A DNA stretch of 12,983 bases. Origin: Chitinophagaceae bacterium. Its GTDB lineage: Bacteria; Bacteroidota; Bacteroidia; Chitinophagales; Chitinophagaceae. Shown here piece by piece: positions 1 through 7,083 of this stretch (position 1 is its first letter; each line of letters begins with the position of its first letter). The position numbers and the translations under genes were made by a program. The stretch lies in contig JAJAZO010000326.1 of the NCBI GenBank assembly GCA_026785745.1, positions 1 through 12,983 on the forward strand, read 5' to 3'. The notes under the pieces are model-generated. The model searched no databases. It saw nothing but the letters and a program-made list of their open reading frames with translations, and was not told the DNA's origin.

Positions 1-2103
1 ATCCAATAGTCTTTCTAATAATGAAACTAACCTGTCTTTTTGTACTAATGATAATAATACTTCGCCATCTTTACTTCTCTCCTCATTCGGCCAGAATTTA
101 TTATTCTTTATCCGGTAGTTCTCAAACCAGGTTATCCGCTTCTTAAAATCTATAAGATGATCCATTTTTTTTTTGGAGATAGCAGAAACTGCAAATAATG
201 GTGTAATACCAACTATAGATTGAATACGCAATGGAATAGGTGCGGCTCCGCTTACACACAACACATCGTAGAAAAACTTATCTTCTTCATTCCAGAGGCC
301 ATGTTCGTTCAATGATTCAGCTATCAATACAAAGTGTTCAAAGAATTTGGTGGCGGTATCTTCAAACGTATCATCCTGCATCGCAATCTCAACTGCAATA
401 TCCATCATTTCTAATGCATAAGCTCCCATCCAGCTTGTTCCATCGGCTTGTTCCAATTGTATTTCACCAGTAAAATGCTGGCTTCTGTTAAACACACCAA
501 TATTATCAAGACCAAGAAACCCGCCTTCAAAAATGTTATTACCGTTTACATCCTTCCGGTTTATCCACCAGGTAAAATTGATAAGCAGTTTCTGAAATAC
601 TTTCTTTAAGAATTTAATGTCGCCTTCTCCTGTTCTTCGCTTTTCAATATTATATACCTGCATTGCTGCCCATGCCTGCACCGGTGGATTTACATCGCTG
701 AAGTTCCATTCATAAGAAGGCAACTGTCCATCAGGTTTCATGTACCATTCCCGCATCATTAATAATAACTGGTGCTTGGCAAACGTAGGATCAACCACTG
801 CCATAGAGATACATTGAAAAGCCAGGTCCCATGCCGCATACCAGGGGTATTCCCATTTATCCGGCATCATTATGATGTCCTGATTTTTTAAATGCTTCCA
901 GTCATGATTGCGGCCATTTCTTTTGCCATCATTGGCAGGTGTAATGCCGTCACCTTTACTCAACCATCGCTCCACATCAAAATGATAAAATTGTTTACTC
1001 CATAGCACACCGGCTAATGCCTGTCGTTGTATGCGGGCCATATCATCACTCATTCCCTTAGGTAAAATGGCTGCATAAAAATCATCTGCCTCCTCTTTTC
1101 GGATATCAAAAACTTTTTTCAACGAAGGAGAAAAAGGTATACCCACCAGGTCTTTGCTCAACCGGCAATAAATGGTTTTAGTAGCACCGCCATTTATATT
1201 CATGTTATACACCGGAGAAAATTTGGTGCCTGCCTTTCTCATAGACAGTTCTTTTACATTCTTATTATTAATAACCGCATCATGAAAAGCATCTTTTACA
1301 AAAATATCTGCATTGGGCTGGCCGAATAATTTCTCCCGATTAGTTTTATTATCGGTGTACCAGCAATCATCTGCCGGTTGAAAATAAAAAAAGTAATCCC
1401 CCATTTTTTCATGCTCTGCCCTCACTGTGTTTTTATCTATCTGTTCAATGGCTGGCATTTTCTTGTATCCCTTATAGCTTTCCCTGTTATAAAACCATAG
1501 AGTTGGCAACACGGTTATTTCAGCCGCTTTACTGTAACGGTTGGTAATATCAATTTTAATAAAAATATCCTGGGCACTTTGCTTGGCATAGGTTACCAGC
1601 ACATCAAAATACTGGTTATCATCAAACACACCGGTATCTAATATTTCATATTCCGATTCCAGGCGATTTCTTCTTTTATTTTCTGTCCGCAGTTTTTCAT
1701 AAGGAAATTCCTGTTGCGGGTACTTGTACAGGTATTCCATGTAATAGTGAGTAGGTAAATTATCAAGGTAATAATACAACTCCTTTACATCTTCGCCATG
1801 ATTACCCTCAGGATTGCTTAACCCAAATAACCGTTCTTTCAGGATGGAGTCTTTCCCATTCCACAATGCAATACCAAAACAAAGGCTGCCAAAAAAATCG
1901 CTGATACCGGCCAAGCCATCCTCACCCCACAAGTAACTACGGCTGTGTGCATGATCAAAAGGAAAATAATTCCAGGCATCGCCCCATGGGCCATAGTCTT
2001 CCCTTACAGTGCCCCATTGCCTTTCACTTAAATAAGGGCCCCATTGCGCCAGTGGAATTTCTGTTGTTGCATTAACTGACAGTCGTTGATGTTCTGCTGT
2101 CAT
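1..2103 (-). CDS. GH63/MGH1-like glucosidase, 3'-truncated by window edge
   Basis: This reading frame is open without interruption for 701 codons and runs off the left edge, so the C-terminus is missing. The N-terminus carries the run WGPYLSERQWGTVREDYG (residues 21-38), then GDAWNYFPFDHA and YLWGEDGLAG. This block is characteristic of a bacterial family usually annotated simply as glucosidase, in the GH63 / mannosylglycerate-hydrolase-like (alpha/alpha)6-barrel group. WEYPWYAAWDLAF places an Asp at about residue 426 that matches the GH63 general acid. The catalytic-base region expected near the C-terminus lies outside the window. Family members are about 880 residues by recollection, so roughly 180 are missing. 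No signal peptide is visible, suggesting a cytoplasmic enzyme acting on alpha-glucosides or glucosyl/mannosyl-glycerate-type solutes; the substrate is not deducible. The start is the ATG just before TAEHQRL, preceded by an A-rich leader (AAAAAAG) and no Shine-Dalgarno site. Confidence 0.85.
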   Translation of the reverse strand, partial: MTAEHQRLSVNATTEIPLAQWGPYLSERQWGTVREDYGPWGDAWNYFPFDHAHSRSYLWGEDGLAGISDFFGSLCFGIALWNGKDSILKERLFGLSNPEGNHGEDVKELYYYLDNLPTHYYMEYLYKYPQQEFPYEKLRTENKRRNRLESEYEILDTGVFDDNQYFDVLVTYAKQSAQDIFIKIDITNRYSKAAEITVLPTLWFYNRESYKGYKKMPAIEQIDKNTVRAEHEKMGDYFFYFQPADDCWYTDNKTNREKLFGQPNADIFVKDAFHDAVINNKNVKELSMRKAGTKFSPVYNMNINGGATKTIYCRLSKDLVGIPFSPSLKKVFDIRKEEADDFYAAILPKGMSDDMARIQRQALAGVLWSKQFYHFDVERWLSKGDGITPANDGKRNGRNHDWKHLKNQDIIMMPDKWEYPWYAAWDLAFQCISMAVVDPTFAKHQLLLMMREWYMKPDGQLPSYEWNFSDVNPPVQAWAAMQVYNIEKRRTGEGDIKFLKKVFQKLLINFTWWINRKDVNGNNIFEGGFLGLDNIGVFNRSQHFTGEIQLEQADGTSWMGAYALEMMDIAVEIAMQDDTFEDTATKFFEHFVLIAESLNEHGLWNEEDKFFYDVLCVSGAAPIPLRIQSIVGITPLFAVSAISKKKMDHLIDFKKRITWFENYRIKNNKFWPNEERSKDGEVLLSLVQKDRLVSLLERLLD

Positions 2104-2198
2104 CTTTTTTATTTATAGTAGTAACTGGCAAGCTATGAATCGTTAGAGTAATGAAGTTAAAAAATACAGCCGAATTAACAGCAGATAATAATTATTTA

Positions 2199-2286
2199 GG
2201 ACATCTCTAAAACTAATCCCTCCAGAAGTTCTCCACTCAAAAAGAGTTTCTTTTGGTTAACTCCTGAAGAGTTTTTAGAGATCCCC
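2199..2286. repeat. Imperfect inverted-repeat element (long hairpin) between amidase and glucosidase genes
   Basis: The left arm GGACATCTCTAAAACT (2199-2214) is matched by the inverted right arm AGTTTTTAGAGATCCCC (2270-2286): ten consecutive pairs (ATCTCTAAAA), then a one-base bulge, with further partial pairing at the GG/CC ends. Smaller hairpins lie between the arms, including AACTC-CTGAA-GAGTT (2259-2273) and CTC-AAAAA-GAG. The right arm touches the stop codon of the lipoprotein amidase, so on the minus strand it could fold as a transcription terminator or mRNA-stabilising hairpin for the helicase-amidase unit. It could equally be a small dispersed palindromic (REP/MITE-like) element. No transposase is present and no target-site duplication was identified. 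Only the inverted symmetry is seen directly; the role is inference. Confidence 0.6.
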
Positions 2287-3096
2287 TTAATATGTTTTAC
2301 TCAATTGATACAATACTTTCAATTGTTCAGTATTTAATCCTTTCGTTGTATCCTGTAACCAATGTCTTTTAAATCCAATGATGGCCGCATTGGTATCTTT
2401 TGTATCAAAGCCTACAATCCGTAAGGCTTGCAAATGATTGAAGTTTGCCGGCAACACAACATTCATTGCAGCATCAAACCAGTTTCCAAAACCTTTCTCT
2501 GACAACTGCTTCCAGGGAAACCGCCAGTTAGGGTCATTTTTTCTGGTTGGCGCTATATCACCATGCCCAATAAAATTTGAAGTGGGAATACTATATGCTT
2601 TTTTCAACCGGTCAAGCAGCAGCACTAAACTACTCATTTGTGCTTCCGCAAAAGGTTCAAACCCGTTATTGTCTAATTCAATTCCAATACTGGATGAATT
2701 TAAATCGGTAGTGTTTCCCCACTTGCTCACTCCTGCATGATGTGCTCTTAGCAAATCATTCAGCATATGGTGTACTGCTCCATCTTTACAAATAACATAA
2801 TGGGCACTTACTTCTCTTGAGCCGGCTACGGTAAATGTTTTTAATGTTTGCTCACAACTATTTTGTGCTGTGTGGTGAATGATAACATAATTGGGACGAC
2901 GCATGGAGAGATTGGTGGTACCCACCCAATCAACAGCATAGGGTAACCCTGCAGAATCTTTCAACGGGTATTCTGCCAATAGCTTTGCATACTCTTTGGC
3001 CTTTTTCTTATATATCTTATTACTTTCCGCATACTTACTTTGAGAGCAACTGTAAGTGATAACGATAATGGCTAAAAGAATAAACCCCTTCTTCAT
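2287..3096 (-). CDS. N-acetylmuramoyl-L-alanine amidase (Amidase_2/AmiD-like), probable lipoprotein
   Basis: A 269-residue protein of the Amidase_2 (AmpD/AmiD/PGRP-fold) family, zinc enzymes that cut the bond between N-acetylmuramic acid and L-alanine in peptidoglycan or its fragments. Visible family residues are YVIIHHTA (His74-His75), GIELDN (Glu140), GHGDIAP (His178) and RKNDPN (Asp188), which fit the two His, Asp zinc ligands and the catalytic Glu. I chose the internal ATG at 3096 because it begins MKKGFILLAIIVITYSC, a signal peptide ending in a weak lipobox with Cys17. The frame extends upstream to 3180, but that extension would overlap the preceding gene and bury the signal. The gene starts 34 nt after its paralogue's stop, so the two are probably co-transcribed. 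By analogy with E. coli AmiD it would act in the periplasm, anchored to the outer membrane; that location is inferred. The sequence from about residue 44 to 207 is very similar to the neighbour's. Confidence 0.88.
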   Translation of the reverse strand: MKKGFILLAIIVITYSCSQSKYAESNKIYKKKAKEYAKLLAEYPLKDSAGLPYAVDWVGTTNLSMRRPNYVIIHHTAQNSCEQTLKTFTVAGSREVSAHYVICKDGAVHHMLNDLLRAHHAGVSKWGNTTDLNSSSIGIELDNNGFEPFAEAQMSSLVLLLDRLKKAYSIPTSNFIGHGDIAPTRKNDPNWRFPWKQLSEKGFGNWFDAAMNVVLPANFNHLQALRIVGFDTKDTNAAIIGFKRHWLQDTTKGLNTEQLKVLYQLSKTY

Positions 3097-3130
3097 GTAA
3101 CCGTGTTTAATGATGCTGAAAAGAAAGTTG

Positions 3131-4141
3131 TTACTGATACCTCCGGTAAAGCATATAAATAATTTTTCGCACCATGCCATTCATATTACCGCCAGAATTA
3201 TCTTTCATAAAATGTCTTTTAAATGCCGCTACTGCCGAATCCGGTGCTGAAATATCATATCCTATAATTCTAAGCCCCATCAGGTAATCAAAGTTGTCTG
3301 GCACCCGCACATCTGTTGTATCGTCCCACCATAGCCCAAACCCTTTTTCACTCAGCTCTTTCCAGGGAAACCGATAGTTTGGATCCATCTTTCTTGCAGG
3401 CGCAATGTCGCCATGACCGATAAAATTTGCGTCTGGTATTTTATAGGTATTCTTCAACCGGCCAAGTAATATAGTTAAGCTGGCCATTTGTTCTTCCGAA
3501 AAAGGTTGATAGCCATTATTGTCTAATTCAATACCAATGCTACTGGAGTTTAAATCCGTAGTATTCCCCCATTTACTATCACCTGCATGATGCGAACGCA
3601 GCAAATCGTTCAGCATGTGGTACACAGTTCCATCGTTACAAATAAGATAGTGGGCACTGGCCTCCCTTACACCTGGTGTGGTAAACTCCTGTATCACATT
3701 GTTGCAATTATTTGTAGCAGTATGATGAATGATAACATAGTTGGGACGGCGCAAACCCATATTGGATGTGCCTACCCAATCGGGGGCATACCGAAGCCCG
3801 GCAGAATCCCGCAATGGAAATTCCATAATCACTTTTGCCATTGAATCAATCATAGCATAATGAAGCCGGTTAGCCCTGTCATACTTACCTGCGGATGCAG
3901 TTATTTCCGTAATAGTTAATGAATCATTTCCAGCCTGCCCTTTATCAGATGTATCCTTTTTAGCCGGTAATAACAAAGTATCTTTTACAGCTACTGTTGT
4001 TTTAATAATGATGGCACTTGTATTTGTTGGTTCTAACGATTTTACATTAATTACAACTTTACCCTCACTGCTGGCACTTAGCAACAGCAGGAGGATACCA
4101 AGTATCACTTGTCCTGATATGATTTTCTGTTTCAAAAACAT
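3131..4141 (-). CDS. N-acetylmuramoyl-L-alanine amidase (Amidase_2), secreted paralogue
   Basis: A 336-residue paralogue of the downstream amidase, with the same domain at about residues 109-275. Family residues are YVIIHHTA (His139-His140), GIELDN (Glu205), GHGDIAPARK (His243) and KMDPN (Asp253). The N-terminus has a hydrophobic segment QVILGILLLLLSAS (11-24) but no obvious lipobox Cys, so it is a cleavable signal or membrane anchor, unlike the lipoprotein neighbour. A low-complexity Thr/Lys/Asp-rich linker (about 35-85) separates it from the catalytic domain. The start is the ATG at 4141, 17 nt after the helicase stop. The frame is open up to 4225, but those extra residues would overlap the helicase and hide the signal peptide. 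It probably forms an operon with the helicase upstream and the second amidase downstream. Expected role: periplasmic cleavage of peptidoglycan or muropeptides. Both catalytic sites look intact, so neither copy appears decayed. Confidence 0.87.
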   Translation of the reverse strand: MFLKQKIISGQVILGILLLLLSASSEGKVVINVKSLEPTNTSAIIIKTTVAVKDTLLLPAKKDTSDKGQAGNDSLTITEITASAGKYDRANRLHYAMIDSMAKVIMEFPLRDSAGLRYAPDWVGTSNMGLRRPNYVIIHHTATNNCNNVIQEFTTPGVREASAHYLICNDGTVYHMLNDLLRSHHAGDSKWGNTTDLNSSSIGIELDNNGYQPFSEEQMASLTILLGRLKNTYKIPDANFIGHGDIAPARKMDPNYRFPWKELSEKGFGLWWDDTTDVRVPDNFDYLMGLRIIGYDISAPDSAVAAFKRHFMKDNSGGNMNGMVRKIIYMLYRRYQ

Positions 4142-4157
4142 CCTACAATTTACGCAA

Positions 4158-5384
4158 TTAATTTTTTTTTCTACTACCCTGATGACGGTAAATGTTGCGT
4201 TTTGGTTTGATACCTGCGCCGCCATGCCGCAAACGTGGAGTATATGAAGGTGTGGCCCCTAACTCCTGAGGCACAGTAGCTTTCTCTACTTCTTTTTCCA
4301 ATAATTGTTCTATTGCAGCAAATTTATTCTGTTCTTTTTCGCCAATCAGGGTAAACGCAGCACCGTCTGCTTCGGCTCTTGCCGTACGGCCAATACGATG
4401 CACATAATCCTCCCCATCTCCCGGCACATCATAATTAATGACTACATCAATCGTATCAATATCAATACCACGACTTAATATATCAGTTGCCACCAGTACC
4501 GGAATACGTCCAGCAGTAAATGCACTCAATACACTTTCTCTTTCGTTCTGCTCCAGGTCGCTATGAATTTCTGCAATATTAAAACCGCCATGCTTCAATT
4601 CCTTTGTCAATTGCTTTACCGTTTGTTTACGGCTGCAAAAAATAAGTGCATTTTTATACGGTGTTTCTTTCAATAGTTTTTTTATCAATGGAAGCTTCTG
4701 CGGCTCATATACCACATAAGCTTTCTGTATAATTTTCTCCGGTGGTTTGGAAATAGCAATATTGATTTCCACCGGCTCATGCAAAATCTTTTTTGCGAGT
4801 TGCCTTATTTTTGGCGGCATCGTTGCAGAGATCAATATATTTTGCCGCTTGGCCGGTTATGCCTGCAATATTTTATTTATATCATCCTGGAAACCCATGT
4901 CCAGCATCCGATCTGCTTCATCCAGTACTAAATATTGCAACCCTTTCATGTTTACATAGCCCATGTTCAGGTGGGCAATCATACGGCCGGGAGTACAAAC
5001 AATAATATCAGCACCCATCTGCAATGCTTTTTTTTCGGCCACAAAACTCTGTGCATCAGTACCACCATATATTGCAATAGAACTAAGGTGTGAAAAATAT
5101 GACAGCCCTTCCATGTGTTGCGAAATCTGGATAGCCAACTCTCTTGTAGGAACAATGATCAATGCACCCACTTTTCCATCTACATGATTAGTGAGAAGAC
5201 CGTTCATTACCGGCAATAAAAAAGCCGCTGTTTTTCCTGTACCGGTTTGTGCCGAAGCTATCACATCTTTACCCGCCATTATCGGCGGTATCACCTGTTC
5301 CTGCACCGGTGTGGCGTTTTCGTAATTAGATGCCTCGATACCTTCCAACAGGTTAGAATGAAAATTGAACTCTGTAAAACGCAA
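4158..5384 (-). pseudogene. rhlE: RhlE-type DEAD-box RNA helicase interrupted by an in-frame TAA
   Basis: The gene reads as one 408-residue DEAD-box ATP-dependent RNA helicase in a single frame, except for TAA at codon 176 (4857-4859). The N-terminal part (4857-5384) holds the Q motif (ATPVQEQ, 24-30), motif I (AQTGTGKT, 45-52), PTREL (79-83), TPGR (131-134) and DEAD (155-158). The C-terminal part (4158-4856) holds SAT (motif III), ALIFCSRK (IV), ATDILSRGID (V), HRIGRTAR (VI) and a basic RhlE-like tail ending RHQGSRKKN. Around the stop the frame reads KILQA-stop-PAKRQNILISATMP, where relatives usually have a hydrophobic residue such as Leu; TTA to TAA is one substitution. No frameshift is needed. 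The start appears to be TTG at 5384 (giving RFTEFNFH), since no ATG lies between it and an upstream in-frame stop at 5397-5399. A TTG at 4835 and an ATG at 4820 could restart translation. It may be a young pseudogene, a split helicase or a sequence error. Confidence 0.85.
4857..4859 (-). other. Premature ochre codon inside the DEAD-box helicase
   Basis: On the minus strand the codons read GCA TAA CCG GCC AAG, giving Ala-stop-Pro-Ala-Lys. Both flanks align to the continuous RhlE core (DEAD box 17 codons upstream, SAT motif 11 codons downstream), so the lesion is a nonsense substitution rather than an indel. The other recognised genes with a visible 3' end use TAA or TGA as true stops, so reassignment of TAA is not plausible. 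Confidence 0.85.
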
Positions 5385-5399
5385 AATGAAATGGTGTTA

Positions 5400-5670
5400 A
5401 ATCGGATGACACAGGTTTGCCTGTAATTTTTTGAATAGGCGAAGATACTGAAAATACAGGTGTGGTAACCAGCGGCATTGGTATTACCTGCCTGCCTCCC
5501 GGACAGGTACGTTCGTTATTGAACATTTTAAAATTACCTAAGCAATATTCATTTTTTATAATAGAGTGACAAACAATTTGTAAAAATTTAATTGTTGGTC
5601 AAATAGTAATTATGACAAAAGACTATTCAGTTTCTATATTACCCCCATCGTATCTTCACAAAAATTTTCT
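5400..5670. other. Divergent intergenic region between helicase and gnd
   Basis: This gene-free stretch separates the leftward helicase from the rightward pentose-phosphate operon and must hold the promoters of both. It contains two short inverted repeats (ACAGG-TTTG-CCTGT at 5411-5424, followed by a T-rich run, and TACCTG...CAGGTA at 5485-5509). The half closer to gnd is strongly A+T-rich. TAnnTTTG-like -7 boxes are not convincing here: TATCTTCA at 5651 is a partial match only. No conserved RNA element or small ORF was recognised. Confidence 0.5.
5485..5509. repeat. Short CCTG/CAGG inverted repeat
   Basis: TACCTG (5485-5490) is the exact inverse of CAGGTA (5504-5509), with a 13-base C-rich spacer that itself begins CCTGCCT, so alternative pairings are possible. 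The local G+C richness stands out from its A+T-rich surroundings. It could be an operator, a small dispersed palindromic repeat or chance; nothing here decides. Confidence 0.4.
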
Positions 5671-7071
5671 ATGTCCGCACAATTTGGAATGATAGGCTTA
5701 GGTACCATGGGCCGCAACCTGGTTCTGAATATGGCTGATAAAGGTGTTACTGTATGCGGCTACGACAGAAACATTGACCAGCAAAAAAGATTAGCCGAAG
5801 AAGGTGCTGGCAAACCGGTGCAAGTGGCCACCAACATGCAGGAATTAGTAAACAGCCTGGAAACACCAAGACGAATAATGCTATTGGTGCCTGCCGGAAA
5901 AATAGTGGACGCAGTGATAGATGAAGTAAGCCCATTATTGCAACCCGGCGATATTCTAATTGATGGCGGTAATTCTCATTTTACGGATACAGATAAAAGG
6001 ATTGAACGGTTGAAACCAACCGGTATTCATTTTACCGGCATGGGTGTAAGTGGTGGTGAAGATGGTGCCAGGCTCGGCCCCAGCATGATGCCCGGTGGCA
6101 GTGCGGAAGGTTATGCTGAATTAAAAAACATACTGGAAAAGATTGCAGCGAAAACTGAAGATGGCCCTTGTGTTACATTTATCGGTAATGGTTCTGCCGG
6201 TCATTATACCAAGATGGTGCATAATGGAATTGAATATGCGATGATGCAGCTCATCAGTGAAGTATATGGCATTTTAAAAAAAATTGGCGGCTTATCCAAT
6301 GCAGAACTCCAACAAGTATTTACTGATTGGAATACAACCGAACTACAATCCTTCCTGATAGAAATAACAGCGGAAGTTTTCAAAAAAGAAGATACAGAAA
6401 CAGGTCAGCCATTAATAGATGTAATATTAGACAAGGCTAAACAAAAAGGTACCGGCATGTGGACATCGCAAAGTGCCATGGACCTGAATGTGCCGTTGCC
6501 AACTATTGATGTGGCTGTCAGTATGCGGTACCTCTCTGCCATGAAAGACGATAGGGTAAGTGCTGCTGCAAAATATCCGGTGCAACAAAGTAATACGGCG
6601 ACTGACAAACAACAACTCATCTCCCTTTGCAGAAATGCGTTGCATTTCGGTTTACTTTTATCGTATGCACAGGGTTTGCAATTGCTGAGTGTAGCATCCA
6701 CTACTTACAAGTATGCAATTAATATAGCAGAAGTGATTAGTATATGGAAAGGCGGCTGCATTATCCGGTCTGTGTTACTGAATGATTTGCAAAAAGCTTA
6801 TAAAGAAGATGCGGCGTTAACCAATATTATTCAATCACCTGTTTTTATACCAATTCTGAAAGCATTAAGAAACGAAACTGCTGCATTAATCGCTTTAGCA
6901 ATAACAAACAGTCAGCCTGTTGCTGCTTTATCTGCTTCGTTACAATATTTTACAGCGTACAGCGCTGCACAGTTACCCGCCAATCTGATACAAGGGCAAA
7001 GGGATTTTTTTGGTGCACACACTTATGAACGTATTGATAAACCGGGAAGCTTTCACACGGAATGGAATTAA
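5671..7071 (+). CDS. gnd: 6-phosphogluconate dehydrogenase, decarboxylating (NADP+)
   Basis: A full-length 466-residue enzyme converting 6-phosphogluconate to ribulose-5-phosphate and CO2 while reducing NADP+; cytoplasmic, third step of the oxidative pentose phosphate pathway. The Rossmann fingerprint GLGTMG is at 9-14. VSGGEDGARLGPSMMPGG (126-143) is the substrate-loop signature, and HYTKMVHNGIEYAMM (178-192) carries the catalytic Lys181 and Glu188 with the conserved His184-Asn185. The all-alpha domain contains the family signature KQKGTGMWTS. The C-terminus has the IWKGGCIIRS motif and ends with a DFFGAHTYERID tail that reaches into the partner subunit in known dimers. Length matches the long, dimeric form of the family. 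The ATG is supported by the proximity of the Rossmann motif; no Shine-Dalgarno site precedes it. It is the first gene of the gnd-zwf-pgl operon, 12 nt ahead of zwf. Confidence 0.97.
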   Translation: MSAQFGMIGLGTMGRNLVLNMADKGVTVCGYDRNIDQQKRLAEEGAGKPVQVATNMQELVNSLETPRRIMLLVPAGKIVDAVIDEVSPLLQPGDILIDGGNSHFTDTDKRIERLKPTGIHFTGMGVSGGEDGARLGPSMMPGGSAEGYAELKNILEKIAAKTEDGPCVTFIGNGSAGHYTKMVHNGIEYAMMQLISEVYGILKKIGGLSNAELQQVFTDWNTTELQSFLIEITAEVFKKEDTETGQPLIDVILDKAKQKGTGMWTSQSAMDLNVPLPTIDVAVSMRYLSAMKDDRVSAAAKYPVQQSNTATDKQQLISLCRNALHFGLLLSYAQGLQLLSVASTTYKYAINIAEVISIWKGGCIIRSVLLNDLQKAYKEDAALTNIIQSPVFIPILKALRNETAALIALAITNSQPVAALSASLQYFTAYSAAQLPANLIQGQRDFFGAHTYERIDKPGSFHTEWN

Positions 7072-7083
7072 TAAAAAATACTT

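Noticed and set aside
240..473. Plus-strand open frame of 77 codons inside the glucosidase gene
   Set aside because: It has no recognisable motif and lies antisense to a long, clearly coding frame; it is a shadow.
2199..2286. Complete insertion sequence or CRISPR repeat
   Set aside because: There is only one palindromic unit, no transposase and no spacer-repeat periodicity.
3097..3180. Longer N-terminus for the lipoprotein amidase
   Set aside because: It would overlap the upstream gene's end and place an unrelated 28 residues before a clean lipoprotein signal peptide.
4158..5384. Frameshift or stop-codon reassignment as explanation for the broken helicase
   Set aside because: Both halves are in the same frame so no indel is needed, and TAA acts as a normal stop in neighbouring genes.
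5411..5433. Hairpin plus T-run resembling a rho-independent terminator on the plus strand
   Set aside because: The stem is only 5 bp and no plus-strand gene ends there, so it is not called as a terminator.
5556..5563. TATAAT sequence upstream of gnd
   Set aside because: There is no -35 partner at proper distance, and Bacteroidota promoters use a different -7 consensus; chance in A+T-rich DNA.
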